Below are positions 51,266-62,326 of a stretch of 64,000 nt of DNA, piece after piece. How positions within the stretch are numbered: position 1 is the first letter of the stretch; the number at the start of each line of letters is the position of its first letter. The DNA comes from Stenotrophomonas maltophilia (lineage in GTDB: Bacteria > Pseudomonadota > Gammaproteobacteria > Xanthomonadales > Xanthomonadaceae): positions 248,001 to 312,000 of the forward strand of contig DEVL01000006.1 of NCBI GenBank assembly GCA_002363385.1, in the 5' to 3' direction. Under the pieces are notes generated by a model. It did no database searches. It had not been told where the DNA came from and saw only the letters and a list, made by a program, of their open reading frames with translations. A program made the position numbers and the translations under genes.

Positions 51266-52209
51266 ATGAGCAGGCTGTTTAGAAACGTCGAAGGCGGGCA
51301 GTTGTTCCCGCACGGAAGCGTGGTCTGCATCGGCGCATTCGACGGCCTGCACCTGGGTCATCGTGCGTTGGTGCGCCACGCCGTTTCGCGCGCGCGCGCG
51401 CTGGGCGTGGCTGCCGTGGCGGTGGCCTTCGAGCCGCTGCCGCGCGAGTACTTCGCCCAGGGCGAGCCGCCGCCGCGGTTGACGCTGGCCCGCGACAAGG
51501 TCGCGATGCTGCGCGAACTCGGCGTGGATGCTGTCGGCCTGCTGCGCTTCGATGCGCGCATGGCCGCGATGCAGGCCGAGGCGTTCGTCGAGCAGCTGCT
51601 GGTGCACCGGCTGAGCGCGCGTGAAGTGTGGATCGGGCCGGAGTTCTGCTTCGGCAACCGCCGCAAGGGCGATCTGGCCCTGCTGCAGGCGATGGGCCAC
51701 GAGCGTGGCTTCAGTGCCGGTGAGATCGAGCCAGTCGACCTGCATGGCGAGCGCATCTCCAGCACCCGCATCCGCCAACTGCTGCGCGCCGGTGATTTCA
51801 GCCATGCCGGCGATCTGCTGGGCAGGCCGTATACGATTGGCGGCAGGGTAGTGCGCGGCCGCCAGTTGGGCCGTACGCTGGGCTTCCCGACCGCCAACCT
51901 GCGCTTCCCGAAGACGCCGGCGCTGTCGGGGATCTACGCGACCTGGGTCCACGGCGTGTTCGACCAGCCGTGGCCGTCGGTCTCCAGCTTCGGTACGCGT
52001 CCCACCGTGGATGGCGTGGAGCCGCTGCTGGAAGCGCACCTGTTTGATTTCCAGGGCGACCTGTACGGCCGCCACATCGATGTCGAGTTCGTCGCCAAGC
52101 TGCGCGACGAAGAAAAGTTCCAAGATCTGGCTGCGTTGACCGACCAGATGCACCGTGACGCCGAACAGGCCCGTCACATCCTTTCCGAACACAGATTGCG
52201 AGCCACTGC

Positions 52210-52213
<4 letters not shown>
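51266..52213 (+). CDS. ribF: Bifunctional riboflavin kinase/FAD synthetase
   Basis: A 315-residue enzyme making FMN and FAD. The N-terminal nucleotidyltransferase has 'IGAFDGLHLGHRALV' (GxFDGxHxGH) and 'ISSTRIRQLLRAGD'. The C-terminal kinase has 'GRQLGRTLGFPTANLRF'. The ileS start overlaps its stop by 4 bp (GTGA), the usual ribF-ileS-lspA order. Confidence 0.96.
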
Positions 52214-55040
<2,827 letters not shown>

Positions 55041-55041
<1 letters not shown>

Positions 55042-55547
55042 TGGCCGCCGCCCGTCCGCGTCCGAACGCGCTGATCTGGCTGCTGCTGTCGGCAGCGATC
55101 ATCATCGCCGACCAGTGGAGCAAGGCTTGGGTGCTGTCCAGCCTGCCCGAGTACGAGCCGGTGGTGGTCATCGAGGGCTTCTGGAACTGGTACCGCACCT
55201 ACAACACCGGTGCGGCATTCAGCTTCCTGAGTGATGCCGGTGGCTGGCAGCTGTGGTTCTTCACCGCGCTGGCGGTGGGCATCAGTGGCTTGATGGCGTA
55301 CTGGATGTGGGGCACCGCGCGCGGTGCCTGGCGCAGCGCCATGCCTTACGCGCTGGTGATCGGCGGGGCGATCGGCAACGTGATCGACCGCCTCATGCAC
55401 GGTCACGTGGTCGACTTCATCCAGTGGCATATCGGGGACCATTACTGGCCCTCGTTCAACATCGCCGACTCGGCGATCGTGGTCGGCGCGGTGGGTATCG
55501 CCCTGTTCGGCCTGTTCGACGGCAAGGCTGCCAAAAAAGCGGGATAA
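55041..55547 (+). CDS. lspA: Prolipoprotein signal peptidase LspA
   Basis: A 168-residue, four-TM aspartic peptidase that cuts lipoprotein signal peptides. 'YNTGAAFSFL', 'GNVIDRLMHGHVVDFI' and 'FNIADSAIVVG' supply the two catalytic aspartates and the NxxD/FNxAD motifs. The start overlaps the ileS stop (TGATG). There is 53 bp before ispH. Confidence 0.96.
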
Positions 55548-55600
55548 TTCCCTCCTGTATCCGTAACAACCCGGCTCACGCCGGCCGGAGTATCTGACCG

Positions 55601-56551
55601 ATGGATGTGTTGCTCGCCAATCCGCGTGGTTTCTGTGCCGGTGTCGATCGTGCGATCGAGATCGTCAAGCGCGCGATCGAGACCCTGGGTGCGCCGATCT
55701 ATGTGCGCCACGAGGTCGTGCACAACCGGTTCGTGGTGGATGACCTCAAGGCCCGCGGCGCGATCTTCGTCGAAGAACTCGACGAAGTGCCGGACGACAA
55801 CACGGTGATCTTCAGCGCCCACGGCGTGTCCCAGGCGGTGCGCCAGGAAGCCGACCGCCGTGGTCTGAAAGTGTTCGACGCGACCTGCCCGCTGGTCACC
55901 AAGGTGCACCTGGAAGTGGCCCGCCACTGCCGCGCCGGCCGCGACGTGGTGCTGATCGGCCATGCCGGGCACCCGGAAGTGGAAGGCACGATGGGCCAGT
56001 GGAGCCGCGAGCGCGGCACCGGCCAGATCTACCTGGTGGAGGATGTGGAAGATGTCGCCACGCTGGTCATCGACCAGCCGGAGAACTTCGCCTACACCAC
56101 TCAGACCACGCTCTCGGTGGATGACACCCGCAGCATCATCGACGCGCTGCGCACCCGCTTCCCGGCGATGCAGGGCCCGAAGAACGACGACATCTGCTAC
56201 GCCACGCAGAACCGTCAGGACGCCGTGCGCGACCTGGCCAAGCGGTGCGATCTGGTGCTGGTGGTCGGCTCGCCGAACAGCTCCAACTCCAACCGCCTGA
56301 GTGAACTGGCGCGCCGTGATGGCGTGGAGTCCTACCTGATCGACGGTGCCGACGAGATCGACCCGGCGTGGGTGGCCGGCAAGAAGCACATCGGCCTGAC
56401 CGCCGGTGCCTCGGCCCCGCAGGTGCTGGTGGATGGTGTGATCGCGCGGCTGAAGGAACTCGGTGCCACCGGCGTGGGCGAGCTGGAAGGCGAGCCGGAA
56501 TCGATGGTGTTCGCGCTGCCGAAGGAACTGCGGCTGCGGTTGGTCGACTGA
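55601..56551 (+). CDS. ispH: 4-hydroxy-3-methylbut-2-enyl diphosphate reductase
   Basis: A 316-residue iron-sulfur enzyme ending the MEP isoprenoid pathway. The three cluster cysteines lie in 'NPRGFCAGVDRAI' (C12), 'DATCPLVTKVH' and 'DDICYATQNRQ'. 'VVGSPNSSNSNRL' binds the substrate. It completes the lspA-ispH block. A GTAA repeat follows. Confidence 0.97.
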   Translation: MDVLLANPRGFCAGVDRAIEIVKRAIETLGAPIYVRHEVVHNRFVVDDLKARGAIFVEELDEVPDDNTVIFSAHGVSQAVRQEADRRGLKVFDATCPLVTKVHLEVARHCRAGRDVVLIGHAGHPEVEGTMGQWSRERGTGQIYLVEDVEDVATLVIDQPENFAYTTQTTLSVDDTRSIIDALRTRFPAMQGPKNDDICYATQNRQDAVRDLAKRCDLVLVVGSPNSSNSNRLSELARRDGVESYLIDGADEIDPAWVAGKKHIGLTAGASAPQVLVDGVIARLKELGATGVGELEGEPESMVFALPKELRLRLVD

Positions 56552-56591
56552 CCGCGCAGCATTCCGCCATATCTGCCGTGTCTCCGCCAAG

Positions 56592-56617
56592 GTAATGCCG
56601 GCCGCTGGACGGCAGCA
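56592..56617 (+). repeat. SMAG-type REP element
   Basis: GTAATGCCGGCCGCTGGACGGC, one stem mismatch, in the ispH-M61 spacer. Confidence 0.82.
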
Positions 56618-56770
56618 CCCCCCGGTTGGCCCTGATCCCGTCCGGCACACAGAACCTCACCGCGCGCCGCTGTGCCAATCATGGCCGCAACGTGACGCAT
56701 GACCTTTGGCCAGGGGGCAGGGCGCTGGCGGAGGATTAGGATCGAGGCTTCCCCCGTTGGAGCCTGCCTC

Positions 56771-58651
56771 ATGAAGATGCGTGCCATTGCCCTGTCCGTG
56801 TTGCTGGCCGTGTCCGCCACCGGCGCGCAGGCGCAGACACCGCCGCCGCAGGACGTGGCCTTCCCGGGCCTGCTGCGCATCGACGTGGACGCGCGCGACA
56901 TCGGGCGACGCATCTTCAAGGTCAAGGCCACGGTGCCCGCCAAGCCCGGCCCGCTGACCCTGCTGTACCCCCAGTGGCTGCCCGGCGCGCATTCGCCGAG
57001 TGGCCCGATCGACAAGCTTGCCGGCCTGGTCGTCACCGCCAACGGCACACCGCTGCAGTGGACGCGCGATCCGTACGACGTCTACGCCTTCACCGTGCAG
57101 GTGCCACAGGGCGCCAGCGAAGTGGTGGCAGAGTTCAAGTTCCTCTCTTCGCAGGGCACCCAAGGCCGCGTGGTGATGACCCCGGACATGCTCAACCTGC
57201 AGTGGAATGCCAATTCGCTGTACCCGGCCGGGGTGATCACCCGCAACATCCAGGCGCAGGCCACCGTCACGCTGCCGCCGGGCTGGTCGTACGCCACCGC
57301 GCTGGATACCGAGCGCCGCGAGGGTGACACCGTGGTGTTCAAGCCGATCAGCTACGACCATCTGGTCGACTCGCCTTTGTTCGCCGGCCGCCACTTCCAG
57401 CGCTTCGATCTGGACCCCGGTGCGAAGGTGCCGGTGCACTTGAATGTGTTCGCCGATGAGGCCAAATCGCTGGCCGCCAAGCCCGAGCAGATCCAGGCGC
57501 ATCGCGCGCTCGTGCAGCAGATGTACAAGCTCTACGGCGCACGCCATTTCGACCGCTACGAGTTCCTGCTGGCGTTGACCGACAAGCTCGGCGGCATCGG
57601 CCTGGAGCATCAGCGCTCCAGCGAGAACAGCGGCGACACCGGCTACTTCACCGAGTGGGACAAGACCTGGCTGGGCCGTGATCTGCTGCCGCACGAGTTC
57701 AACCACTCGTGGAACGGCAAGTACCGTCGCGGCGCCGATCTGACCACCCCCAACTTCAACGTGCCGATGGGCGACAGCCTGCTGTGGCTGTACGAAGGCC
57801 AGACCCAGTTCTGGGGCCAGGTGCTGGCTGCGCGCTCCGGCCTGTGGAGCCCGCAGCAGGCACGCGACGTGCTGGCCAATGTGGCGGGCACTTACGACCG
57901 CGGTCGCCCCGGCCTTGCCTGGCGCAACCTGCAGGACACCACCAACGACCCGACCATCGCACAGCGCCGCGCGCTGGCGTTCCGCAACTATCAGATGAGC
58001 GAGGATTATTACTCCGGCGGGCAGATGGTGTGGTTGGACGTGGACGGCAAGCTGCGCGCGCTGACCGGCAACAAGCGCGGCCTGGATGATTTCGCCAAGG
58101 CGTTCTTCGGCATGAACGATGGCGACTGGAACGTCCATCCGTACACCTTCGAAGACGTGGTGAGCACGCTCAATGGCGTGGCGCCGTTCGACTGGGCCAG
58201 CTTCCTGCGCGAGCGCCTGGACGGGCACGGGCCGCTGATCGGCGGTCTGGAAGCGGCCGGCTGGAAGCTGGTCTACACCGATACGCCGAACGAGGCGTTC
58301 AAGGCGCAGGAGACGCGCGGCAAGAACAGCAACCTGCTGTACTCCATCGGCCTGTCCGTCAGCGAGTCCGGCTACATCGGCGATGTGCTGTGGGACAGCC
58401 CGGCCTTCAATGCCGGCCTGATTCCCGGCATGAGCGTGGTCGCGCTCAATGGCCGCGTGTTCAAGGCCGAGCAGTTGAAGGAGGCGATCACCGCCGCCAA
58501 GACCGACAAGGCGCCGCTGACGCTGCTGGTGAAGAGCTTCGATCGCATCGATACGGTGACGCTGGATTACCACGATGGGCTGAAGTATCCGTCGCTGGAG
58601 CGCATCGCGGGCAAGCCGGATCGACTGGCGGAGTTGTGGAAGGCGCGGTGA
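56771..58651 (+). CDS. M61-family aminopeptidase with PDZ domain
   Basis: A 626-residue periplasmic metallopeptidase of the glycyl aminopeptidase family. It has a signal peptide ('IALSVLLAVSATGAQA'). The zinc motif is 'LPHEFNHSWNGK' (HExxH), with a downstream 'WLYEGQTQFWG' Glu ligand. A C-terminal PDZ domain is seen as 'GDVLWDSPAFNAGLIPGMSVVALNG'. ATG 56771 gives the signal peptide; the frame is open to 56699. It cleaves peptides with small N-terminal residues in relatives. Confidence 0.92.
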   Translation: MKMRAIALSVLLAVSATGAQAQTPPPQDVAFPGLLRIDVDARDIGRRIFKVKATVPAKPGPLTLLYPQWLPGAHSPSGPIDKLAGLVVTANGTPLQWTRDPYDVYAFTVQVPQGASEVVAEFKFLSSQGTQGRVVMTPDMLNLQWNANSLYPAGVITRNIQAQATVTLPPGWSYATALDTERREGDTVVFKPISYDHLVDSPLFAGRHFQRFDLDPGAKVPVHLNVFADEAKSLAAKPEQIQAHRALVQQMYKLYGARHFDRYEFLLALTDKLGGIGLEHQRSSENSGDTGYFTEWDKTWLGRDLLPHEFNHSWNGKYRRGADLTTPNFNVPMGDSLLWLYEGQTQFWGQVLAARSGLWSPQQARDVLANVAGTYDRGRPGLAWRNLQDTTNDPTIAQRRALAFRNYQMSEDYYSGGQMVWLDVDGKLRALTGNKRGLDDFAKAFFGMNDGDWNVHPYTFEDVVSTLNGVAPFDWASFLRERLDGHGPLIGGLEAAGWKLVYTDTPNEAFKAQETRGKNSNLLYSIGLSVSESGYIGDVLWDSPAFNAGLIPGMSVVALNGRVFKAEQLKEAITAAKTDKAPLTLLVKSFDRIDTVTLDYHDGLKYPSLERIAGKPDRLAELWKAR

Positions 58652-58675
58652 TGCCGCGCCGCGGCGGCCGCTGGA

Positions 58676-60304
58676 TCAGTCCGCGGCCTCCACATCCTGC
58701 GCGCTGTCGCAGACACGCTTCGGCGCACACAGGCGATCCAGCAGCGCCAGCGTGACCCCGTTGCTCCAGCCGAAGCCATCCTGCAGCGGGTACTCGCCAC
58801 CGCCGCCGCCTGTAGCCGAGCCGTCCACCACATATTTCTCCACCAGCTTGCCCTCGCGGTCATACACCGTCTGCACGGTGCGCAGGAAGCGCGTGCCGAT
58901 CCGGCGGGCGAGGGTGTCCTGCCCATGGCGCTGCAGCCCGTCCACCGCGACCCACTGCAACGGTGCCCAGCCATTCGGGGCATCCCATTGCTGGCCGGTC
59001 GTCACGGTGGTGGTCAGCAGCCCGCCGTCGCGCAGCAACTGAGCCTGTACGGCCTCCGCGGTACGGCGTGCCTGCGTGCGGCCAGCGACATCCAGCCACA
59101 AGGGGAACAACGCCGCCGCCGTCAGGGCAGGGCGGGTCTGGCCGCGCTCCAGATCGCGATCCACGTACCAGCCTTGCGTGTCATCCCAGAGCAGCTCGTT
59201 GATGGCGTGCTGACGTGCCTTCGCCAGTTCGGTGAAGGTGCGTGCGCCGCTGCGATCACCGGCCGCCTTGCTGGCGCGGGCCACGGTCATCTCGAGATGG
59301 AACAGCAGGCTGTTCAGATCCACCGGCACGATCGCCGTGGTGTGGATGCTCGCCAGTGCAGACGGCTCGGCGAGCCAGCGCGAGCTGAAATCCCAGCCCG
59401 ACTCCGCACCGGCGCGCAGGTCGCGATACACCTGCGAAGGCGCGCGCTGCGGCGCTTGGGCGGCGGTGGCCAGATCATCCATCCAGGACTCGGTGCGCGG
59501 CACCGCGCGGTCGTCCCAGTAACGGTTGAGCAGTTGACCGTCCGCCAGCCGCACGACGCGTTCGCGCGCCTCGCCCGCTGCCAGCGTTTCCGCGCCGCGC
59601 ATCCAGAACGCATGCTCGATGCGCAGCTGCGGCAGGTAACGGCGGTAGGCCTCGTCGCCCTCATGCGTGGCGAGCAGATCCACCATCAGGCTGAAGAACG
59701 GCGGCTGCGAGCGGCTGAGGTAGTAGCTGCGGTTGCCGTTGGGGATATGGCCGTAGCTGTCGAGCTGGAACGCGAAGTTGTCCACCATGTCGCGCACCTG
59801 CTGCCAGCGACCACTGGAGGCCAGCCCGAGCAGGGTGAAATAGCTGTCCCAGTAGTACACCTCGCGGAAGCGCCCGCCGGGCACGACGTAGGGCTTGGGC
59901 AGCGGCAGCAGCGAGCCGTTCGGATCCACCGTGTCGGTGGTGCGGGTCAGCACGGGCCACAGCCCCTCGATGTGCGCGCGCAGCGTCTCGCCCGCTGGCG
60001 GCACGTAGGGCGGGGTGTCACCAGGCACTGCGAAGTGCTCGGCCACGAAGGCCGCCAGGTCGAACCCGGGCTCAGTCCTGGCGCGCTGCCACTGGGTGAG
60101 CAGGGCAGCGCTGGGCTGGTGGGGCACTGCGTCCGCGAAGGTCTTCTGATCCTTGAACAGGTGTGCGCCCTGGACCTGCTGGAACAGGGGCTGCCACTGC
60201 TGGTCCGGCGTTCGCGGCATCGGCCCCGTGCCCTGTGCCAGCGCGGGGACACTGAACAGCAGGGATGACAGCAGCAGACCGGCCAAGCGGGGACAGGGGC
60301 GCAT
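58676..60304 (-). CDS. treA: Periplasmic alpha,alpha-trehalase
   Basis: A 542-residue glycoside hydrolase family 37 enzyme hydrolysing trehalose to glucose. 'PGGRFREVYYWDSYF' (signature 1), 'QWDAPNGWAPLQW' (signature 2) and a catalytic Asp in 'RAGAESGWDFSSRW' are present. The signal peptide is 'RLAGLLLSSLLFSVPALA'. The frame continues upstream over the tRNA gene to 60658, but ATG 60304 with the signal peptide is right; the upstream part is only antisense tRNA. Confidence 0.95.
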   Translation of the reverse strand: MRPCPRLAGLLLSSLLFSVPALAQGTGPMPRTPDQQWQPLFQQVQGAHLFKDQKTFADAVPHQPSAALLTQWQRARTEPGFDLAAFVAEHFAVPGDTPPYVPPAGETLRAHIEGLWPVLTRTTDTVDPNGSLLPLPKPYVVPGGRFREVYYWDSYFTLLGLASSGRWQQVRDMVDNFAFQLDSYGHIPNGNRSYYLSRSQPPFFSLMVDLLATHEGDEAYRRYLPQLRIEHAFWMRGAETLAAGEARERVVRLADGQLLNRYWDDRAVPRTESWMDDLATAAQAPQRAPSQVYRDLRAGAESGWDFSSRWLAEPSALASIHTTAIVPVDLNSLLFHLEMTVARASKAAGDRSGARTFTELAKARQHAINELLWDDTQGWYVDRDLERGQTRPALTAAALFPLWLDVAGRTQARRTAEAVQAQLLRDGGLLTTTVTTGQQWDAPNGWAPLQWVAVDGLQRHGQDTLARRIGTRFLRTVQTVYDREGKLVEKYVVDGSATGGGGGEYPLQDGFGWSNGVTLALLDRLCAPKRVCDSAQDVEAAD

Positions 60305-60466
60305 GGGATGCCTCCGAAGGTGGGGAATCCACTGTAGGGGCTGGTGCGTCAAGGCTTGGTGCTGCTGGAGCACGTCGGGCCGGCCCGTTGGCGCGCGGCG
60401 GTTCGGCGGCGCGCGCGCTTCCCTGATTGACCAAAGTGGCCCGCACCCCCTAGAATTCACGACCTC

Positions 60467-60542
60467 GCCGGAATAGCTCAGTTGGTAGAGCGGCGCATTC
60501 GTAATGCGTAGGTCGTAGGTTCGATTCCTATTTCCGGCACCA
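60467..60542 (+). tRNA. tRNA-Thr (anticodon CGT)
   Basis: A 76-nt cloverleaf with encoded CCA. The acceptor stem is GCCGGAA/TTCCGGC with discriminator A and CCA (60540-60542). The D arm is GCTC...GAGC, the anticodon stem/loop reads GCATTCGTAATGC with CGT at its centre, and the T arm has GGTTCGATTCC. It is the probable attachment site for the accessory DNA that follows. Confidence 0.97.
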
Positions 60543-60551
60543 GTTGTAATG

Positions 60552-60581
60552 AAAAGCCCCGGCCTTGGTCGGGGCTTTTTG
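60552..60581 (+). terminator. Terminator after tRNA-Thr
   Basis: AAAAGCCCC-GGCCTTGGTC-GGGGCTTTTT: a stem with T-run 9 bp after the tRNA. Copies or near copies recur at 62085-62117, 62327-62356 and 63114-63141. Confidence 0.9.
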
Positions 60582-60595
60582 TTTGTGGCTTGCGG

Positions 60596-60620
60596 GTAGT
60601 GCCGGCCGATGGCCGGCAAC
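60596..60620 (+). repeat. GTAG element in composite repeat, copy 1
   Basis: GTAGTGCCGGCCGATGGCCGGC. Its GT-rich lead-in after the terminator is shared with 62140 and 63160. Confidence 0.85.
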
Positions 60621-60639
60621 CTCAGGCCCGTTCGATGCC

Positions 60640-60709
60640 CCCAGAGTGAAATCGCCACCTCGGCGCGGTCCGGCTTCGCTGGGGCTTAACGCCACGGGCG
60701 TTGCTGATG
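60640..60709 (+). repeat. Composite repeat tail, copy 1
   Basis: Contains CGGCTTCGCTGGGGCTTAAC and GCCACGGGCGTTGCT. The block 'GGCTTCGCTGG(C/G)GCTTA' recurs at about 62212-62233 and 63229-63250, each time a short distance after a terminator and GTAG element. The repeat ends in or just before the first toxin-tail frame. Confidence 0.8.
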
Positions 60710-60790
60710 AGTGGCAAACGTTTGGATATCAATGGGAAGAACGTTGCTCCGGACTCGCCAGAAGCGCATCCTCCTCAGAAGACAAAGTGA
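60707..60790 (+). pseudogene. Short frame resembling a polymorphic-toxin C-terminal tail
   Basis: A 27-residue frame, 'SGKRLDINGKNVAPDSPEAH' plus a basic tail, that begins where the repeat ends and stops 7 bp before the next gene. The 'GKRLDxNGxxVxPxSPEAHPP' pattern resembles the last residues of Rhs/polymorphic toxins that bear a nuclease tip. No toxin body precedes it, so I read it as a remnant. Confidence in the toxin origin is low. Confidence 0.4.
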
Positions 60791-60797
60791 GGCTCTG

Positions 60798-61103
60798 ATG
60801 CACGATTGGACGCTTCTGAAGATACGAATCGACTGGGCTGAAAGCTCGGCCGAGCTAACTGTGCTGGACGAGCACTCCGCGAGCCGTTCAATATTCTTCA
60901 GAGGATTGCGCGAATTCTCTGCTGATAGGCAGGAGCATTGGGGTCCAAGCGGCTCAATCAATGAGGCTTCTTGGGATCCTTTGCCTACGGGAGGAGGAGT
61001 TTGTTTGAAGATTGAGATGCAGTCAGGCGGGCTTATCAGAATTCAAGCGGATGCAGTGGATCTCGACGGTAAGCCTTACATGGCGGCTGGAGGTCCTGTT
61101 TAA
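60798..61103 (+). CDS. Putative immunity-type protein (small acidic)
   Basis: A 101-residue protein starting 'MHDWTLLKIRIDWAE'. It has alternating short beta segments ('AELTVLDE', 'VCLKIEMQSGGLIRIQADAVDLDG') with Asp/Glu-rich loops, like many small beta-rich immunity proteins. AGG five bases before ATG 60798 is a fair ribosome site. It follows the toxin-like tail closely, which is how immunity genes are placed. Specific family not recognised. Confidence 0.6.
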   Translation: MHDWTLLKIRIDWAESSAELTVLDEHSASRSIFFRGLREFSADRQEHWGPSGSINEASWDPLPTGGGVCLKIEMQSGGLIRIQADAVDLDGKPYMAAGGPV

Positions 61104-61121
61104 ATTGACTCGCATGCGGAT

Positions 61122-61177
61122 GATCCTCATCCAAGCACCGGCTCGTATCCCATCCTCCGTTGGCTCTATCGCCACTT
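61122..61177 (+). repeat. 56-bp repeat B, copy 1
   Basis: Begins GATCCTCATCCAAGC and ends TGGCTCTATCGCCACTT. Aligns without gaps to 63882-63937 with 9 mismatches in 56. The 3' end overlaps the point where the IS3 transposase sequence begins in copy 2. Confidence 0.85.
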
Positions 61178-61192
61178 GCGGATAGTCGGTCA

Positions 61193-61474
61193 ATGTCATC
61201 CCCACTCACCAAGCTCATCGTTCTCACAGCTGAGCTCAAGGATCTCCCAAGCGAGCTCAGAGAGATGACGGCAGTGGGTTATCACGCGTTTTCTGAAAGC
61301 GTAAAGTTTCAGTCTGCGTGTCAAGTGACTAGCCTTAAATGTGGCGATGGTCTCGCGCGCGAGATGTTGACGATAACCGGAGAATACAAGGGGAGTGAGG
61401 GCAGCTTGGAGTTCATCAAAAATGCAGGTGATGCCACAAGCCACCGGCTGTTCAAGCCCGAAAAGGAGTTGTGA
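61193..61474 (+). CDS. Toxin-tail-like protein upstream of Imm40-like gene
   Basis: A 93-residue protein. The C-terminal half, 'LTITGEYKGSEGSLEFIKNA' to 'HRLFKPEKEL', resembles the C-terminal ends of Rhs/polymorphic toxins ('GEYKG...FEFI...HRLF'). The N-terminal half ('LIVLTAELKDLPSELREM') looks like a truncated domain. It overlaps or abuts an Imm40-like gene, the normal toxin-then-immunity order. No secretion or repeat region is attached, so it is probably a displaced remnant. The start at ATG 61193 comes 16 bp after repeat B. Confidence 0.55.
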   Translation: MSSPLTKLIVLTAELKDLPSELREMTAVGYHAFSESVKFQSACQVTSLKCGDGLAREMLTITGEYKGSEGSLEFIKNAGDATSHRLFKPEKEL

Positions 61475-61476
61475 TC

Positions 61477-61818
61477 GTGGTTCAGTATGTATGGTCAGAA
61501 CAAGTCGATTCGATATTGGGCGCAGGCGAATCTCTTGAAGTACTGGGCGTGCGCAATTGGGCGCTTGATCAGGCTGGAGCGCTGGATGCACTGGAGAGGT
61601 TGCATCATGAGGGAATTGCGGTCGCCGGTGGTGACGTGTACAGGCTTGAGAACGGTCGCCTTGAACCGACGTACGACAATTGGTACTGCGACAGAAGCGA
61701 TGACGAGCCGATAGATGAGTACATTGAGCGTAGCATCGATGTTGCGAGGAGTTACATATCCGAATGCCAGAATTCGGACGGTGAAACTCTCTTCTCACTA
61801 GTACCTGTGGTTTGGTGA
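61477..61818 (+). CDS. Imm40-like immunity protein
   Basis: A 113-residue protein. 'EVLGVRNWALDQAGALDALERL', 'GIAVAGGDVYRLENG' and 'YDNWYCDRSDDEPIDEYIERS' fit the Imm40 pattern (VxxWAL, GGDVY, YDxWYC) of polymorphic toxin immunity proteins. Starts compete: GTG 61471 overlaps the previous stop (GTGA) but has its GGAG only 2 bp away; GTG 61477 has 8-bp spacing and is preferred. The family name is from memory of the motif, not a search. Confidence 0.65.
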   Translation: MVQYVWSEQVDSILGAGESLEVLGVRNWALDQAGALDALERLHHEGIAVAGGDVYRLENGRLEPTYDNWYCDRSDDEPIDEYIERSIDVARSYISECQNSDGETLFSLVPVVW

Positions 61819-62033
61819 TCAGAGCCGTGGATCTACAGTGTTAAAATTCTCGGAGTCAACGATCCGTATCCACACGCCGCTACGCATCTCTAAAGCGCGG
61901 TCGGTAGGGGCTCGCAAAGCGATCTGCGTATAACGCGTGTTTGGCGATGTTTAGTGCCGACCGGTGGGTTGGAGCCAGGCTTCTGCAAACAGCTGCTTGT
62001 CGCTTGGAACTCTCGCGCGAATCGGTCAGTCAG
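61819..62033. other. Gene-free stretch before tRNA-derived repeat
   Basis: About 215 bp with no open frame of note and no obvious promoter. It ends exactly where the 43-nt tRNA-Thr duplicate begins. Composition is visibly lower in G+C than the core. Confidence 0.55.
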
Positions 62034-62076
62034 ATTCGTAATGCGTAGGTCGTAGGTTCGATTCCTATTTCCGGCA
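62034..62076 (+). repeat. 43-nt duplicate of tRNA-Thr 3' half
   Basis: Identical to 60497-60539, from the anticodon stem/loop to the discriminator base. The 5' half of the tRNA is absent. The next bases are TCAG instead of CCAG, so the CCA is lost and this copy is not a functional tRNA. Such 3'-end duplicates are what site-specific recombination at a tRNA gene leaves behind (attR/attL-type). Confidence 0.93.
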
Positions 62077-62084
62077 TCAGATAC

Positions 62085-62117
62085 AGAAAAAAGCCCCGGC
62101 CTTGGCCCGGGCCTTTT
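62085..62117 (+). terminator. Terminator copy within composite repeat 2
   Basis: AAAAAGCCCCGGCCTTGGCCCGGGCCTTTTG: same core as the tRNA-Thr terminator but with base changes in the right arm. Confidence 0.6.
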
Positions 62118-62139
62118 GTTTGTGGCGACACGGCCGTTG

Positions 62140-62165
62140 GTAGTACCGGACCCTGGCCGGCAACC
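62140..62165 (+). repeat. GTAG element in composite repeat, copy 2
   Basis: GTAGTACCGGACCCTGGCCGGC, clearly degenerate against 60596. Confidence 0.7.
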
Positions 62166-62184
62166 TCAGCTCCGCTTGATGCTC

Positions 62185-62315
62185 CTTGGCTGATGTCGCC
62201 GCCACGACCCGATCCGGCTTCGCTGGCGCTTAGCACCAAGAGCGCTGCTCCCGTCAGGATGGCGTGATTGGCCTCAATCGCACCGTTGGATTCCTGGCTG
62301 ATCGTTCCTGTGCTA
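62185..62315 (+). repeat. Composite repeat tail, copy 2
   Basis: Contains CGGCTTCGCTGGCGCTTAGC and, further on, GTTGGATTCCTGGCTGATCG and TTCCTGTGCTA. The last part is shared with copy 3 (about 63267-63330) but not visible in copy 1, so copies 2 and 3 are more alike to each other. Confidence 0.8.
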
Positions 62316-62326
62316 TCAACACCAAG

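Noticed and set aside
60305..60658. N-terminal extension of trehalase including 'GNRNRTYDLRITNAPLYQLS'
   Set aside because: This is the antisense of tRNA-Thr, a well-known false protein end. The real start has a signal peptide at 60304.
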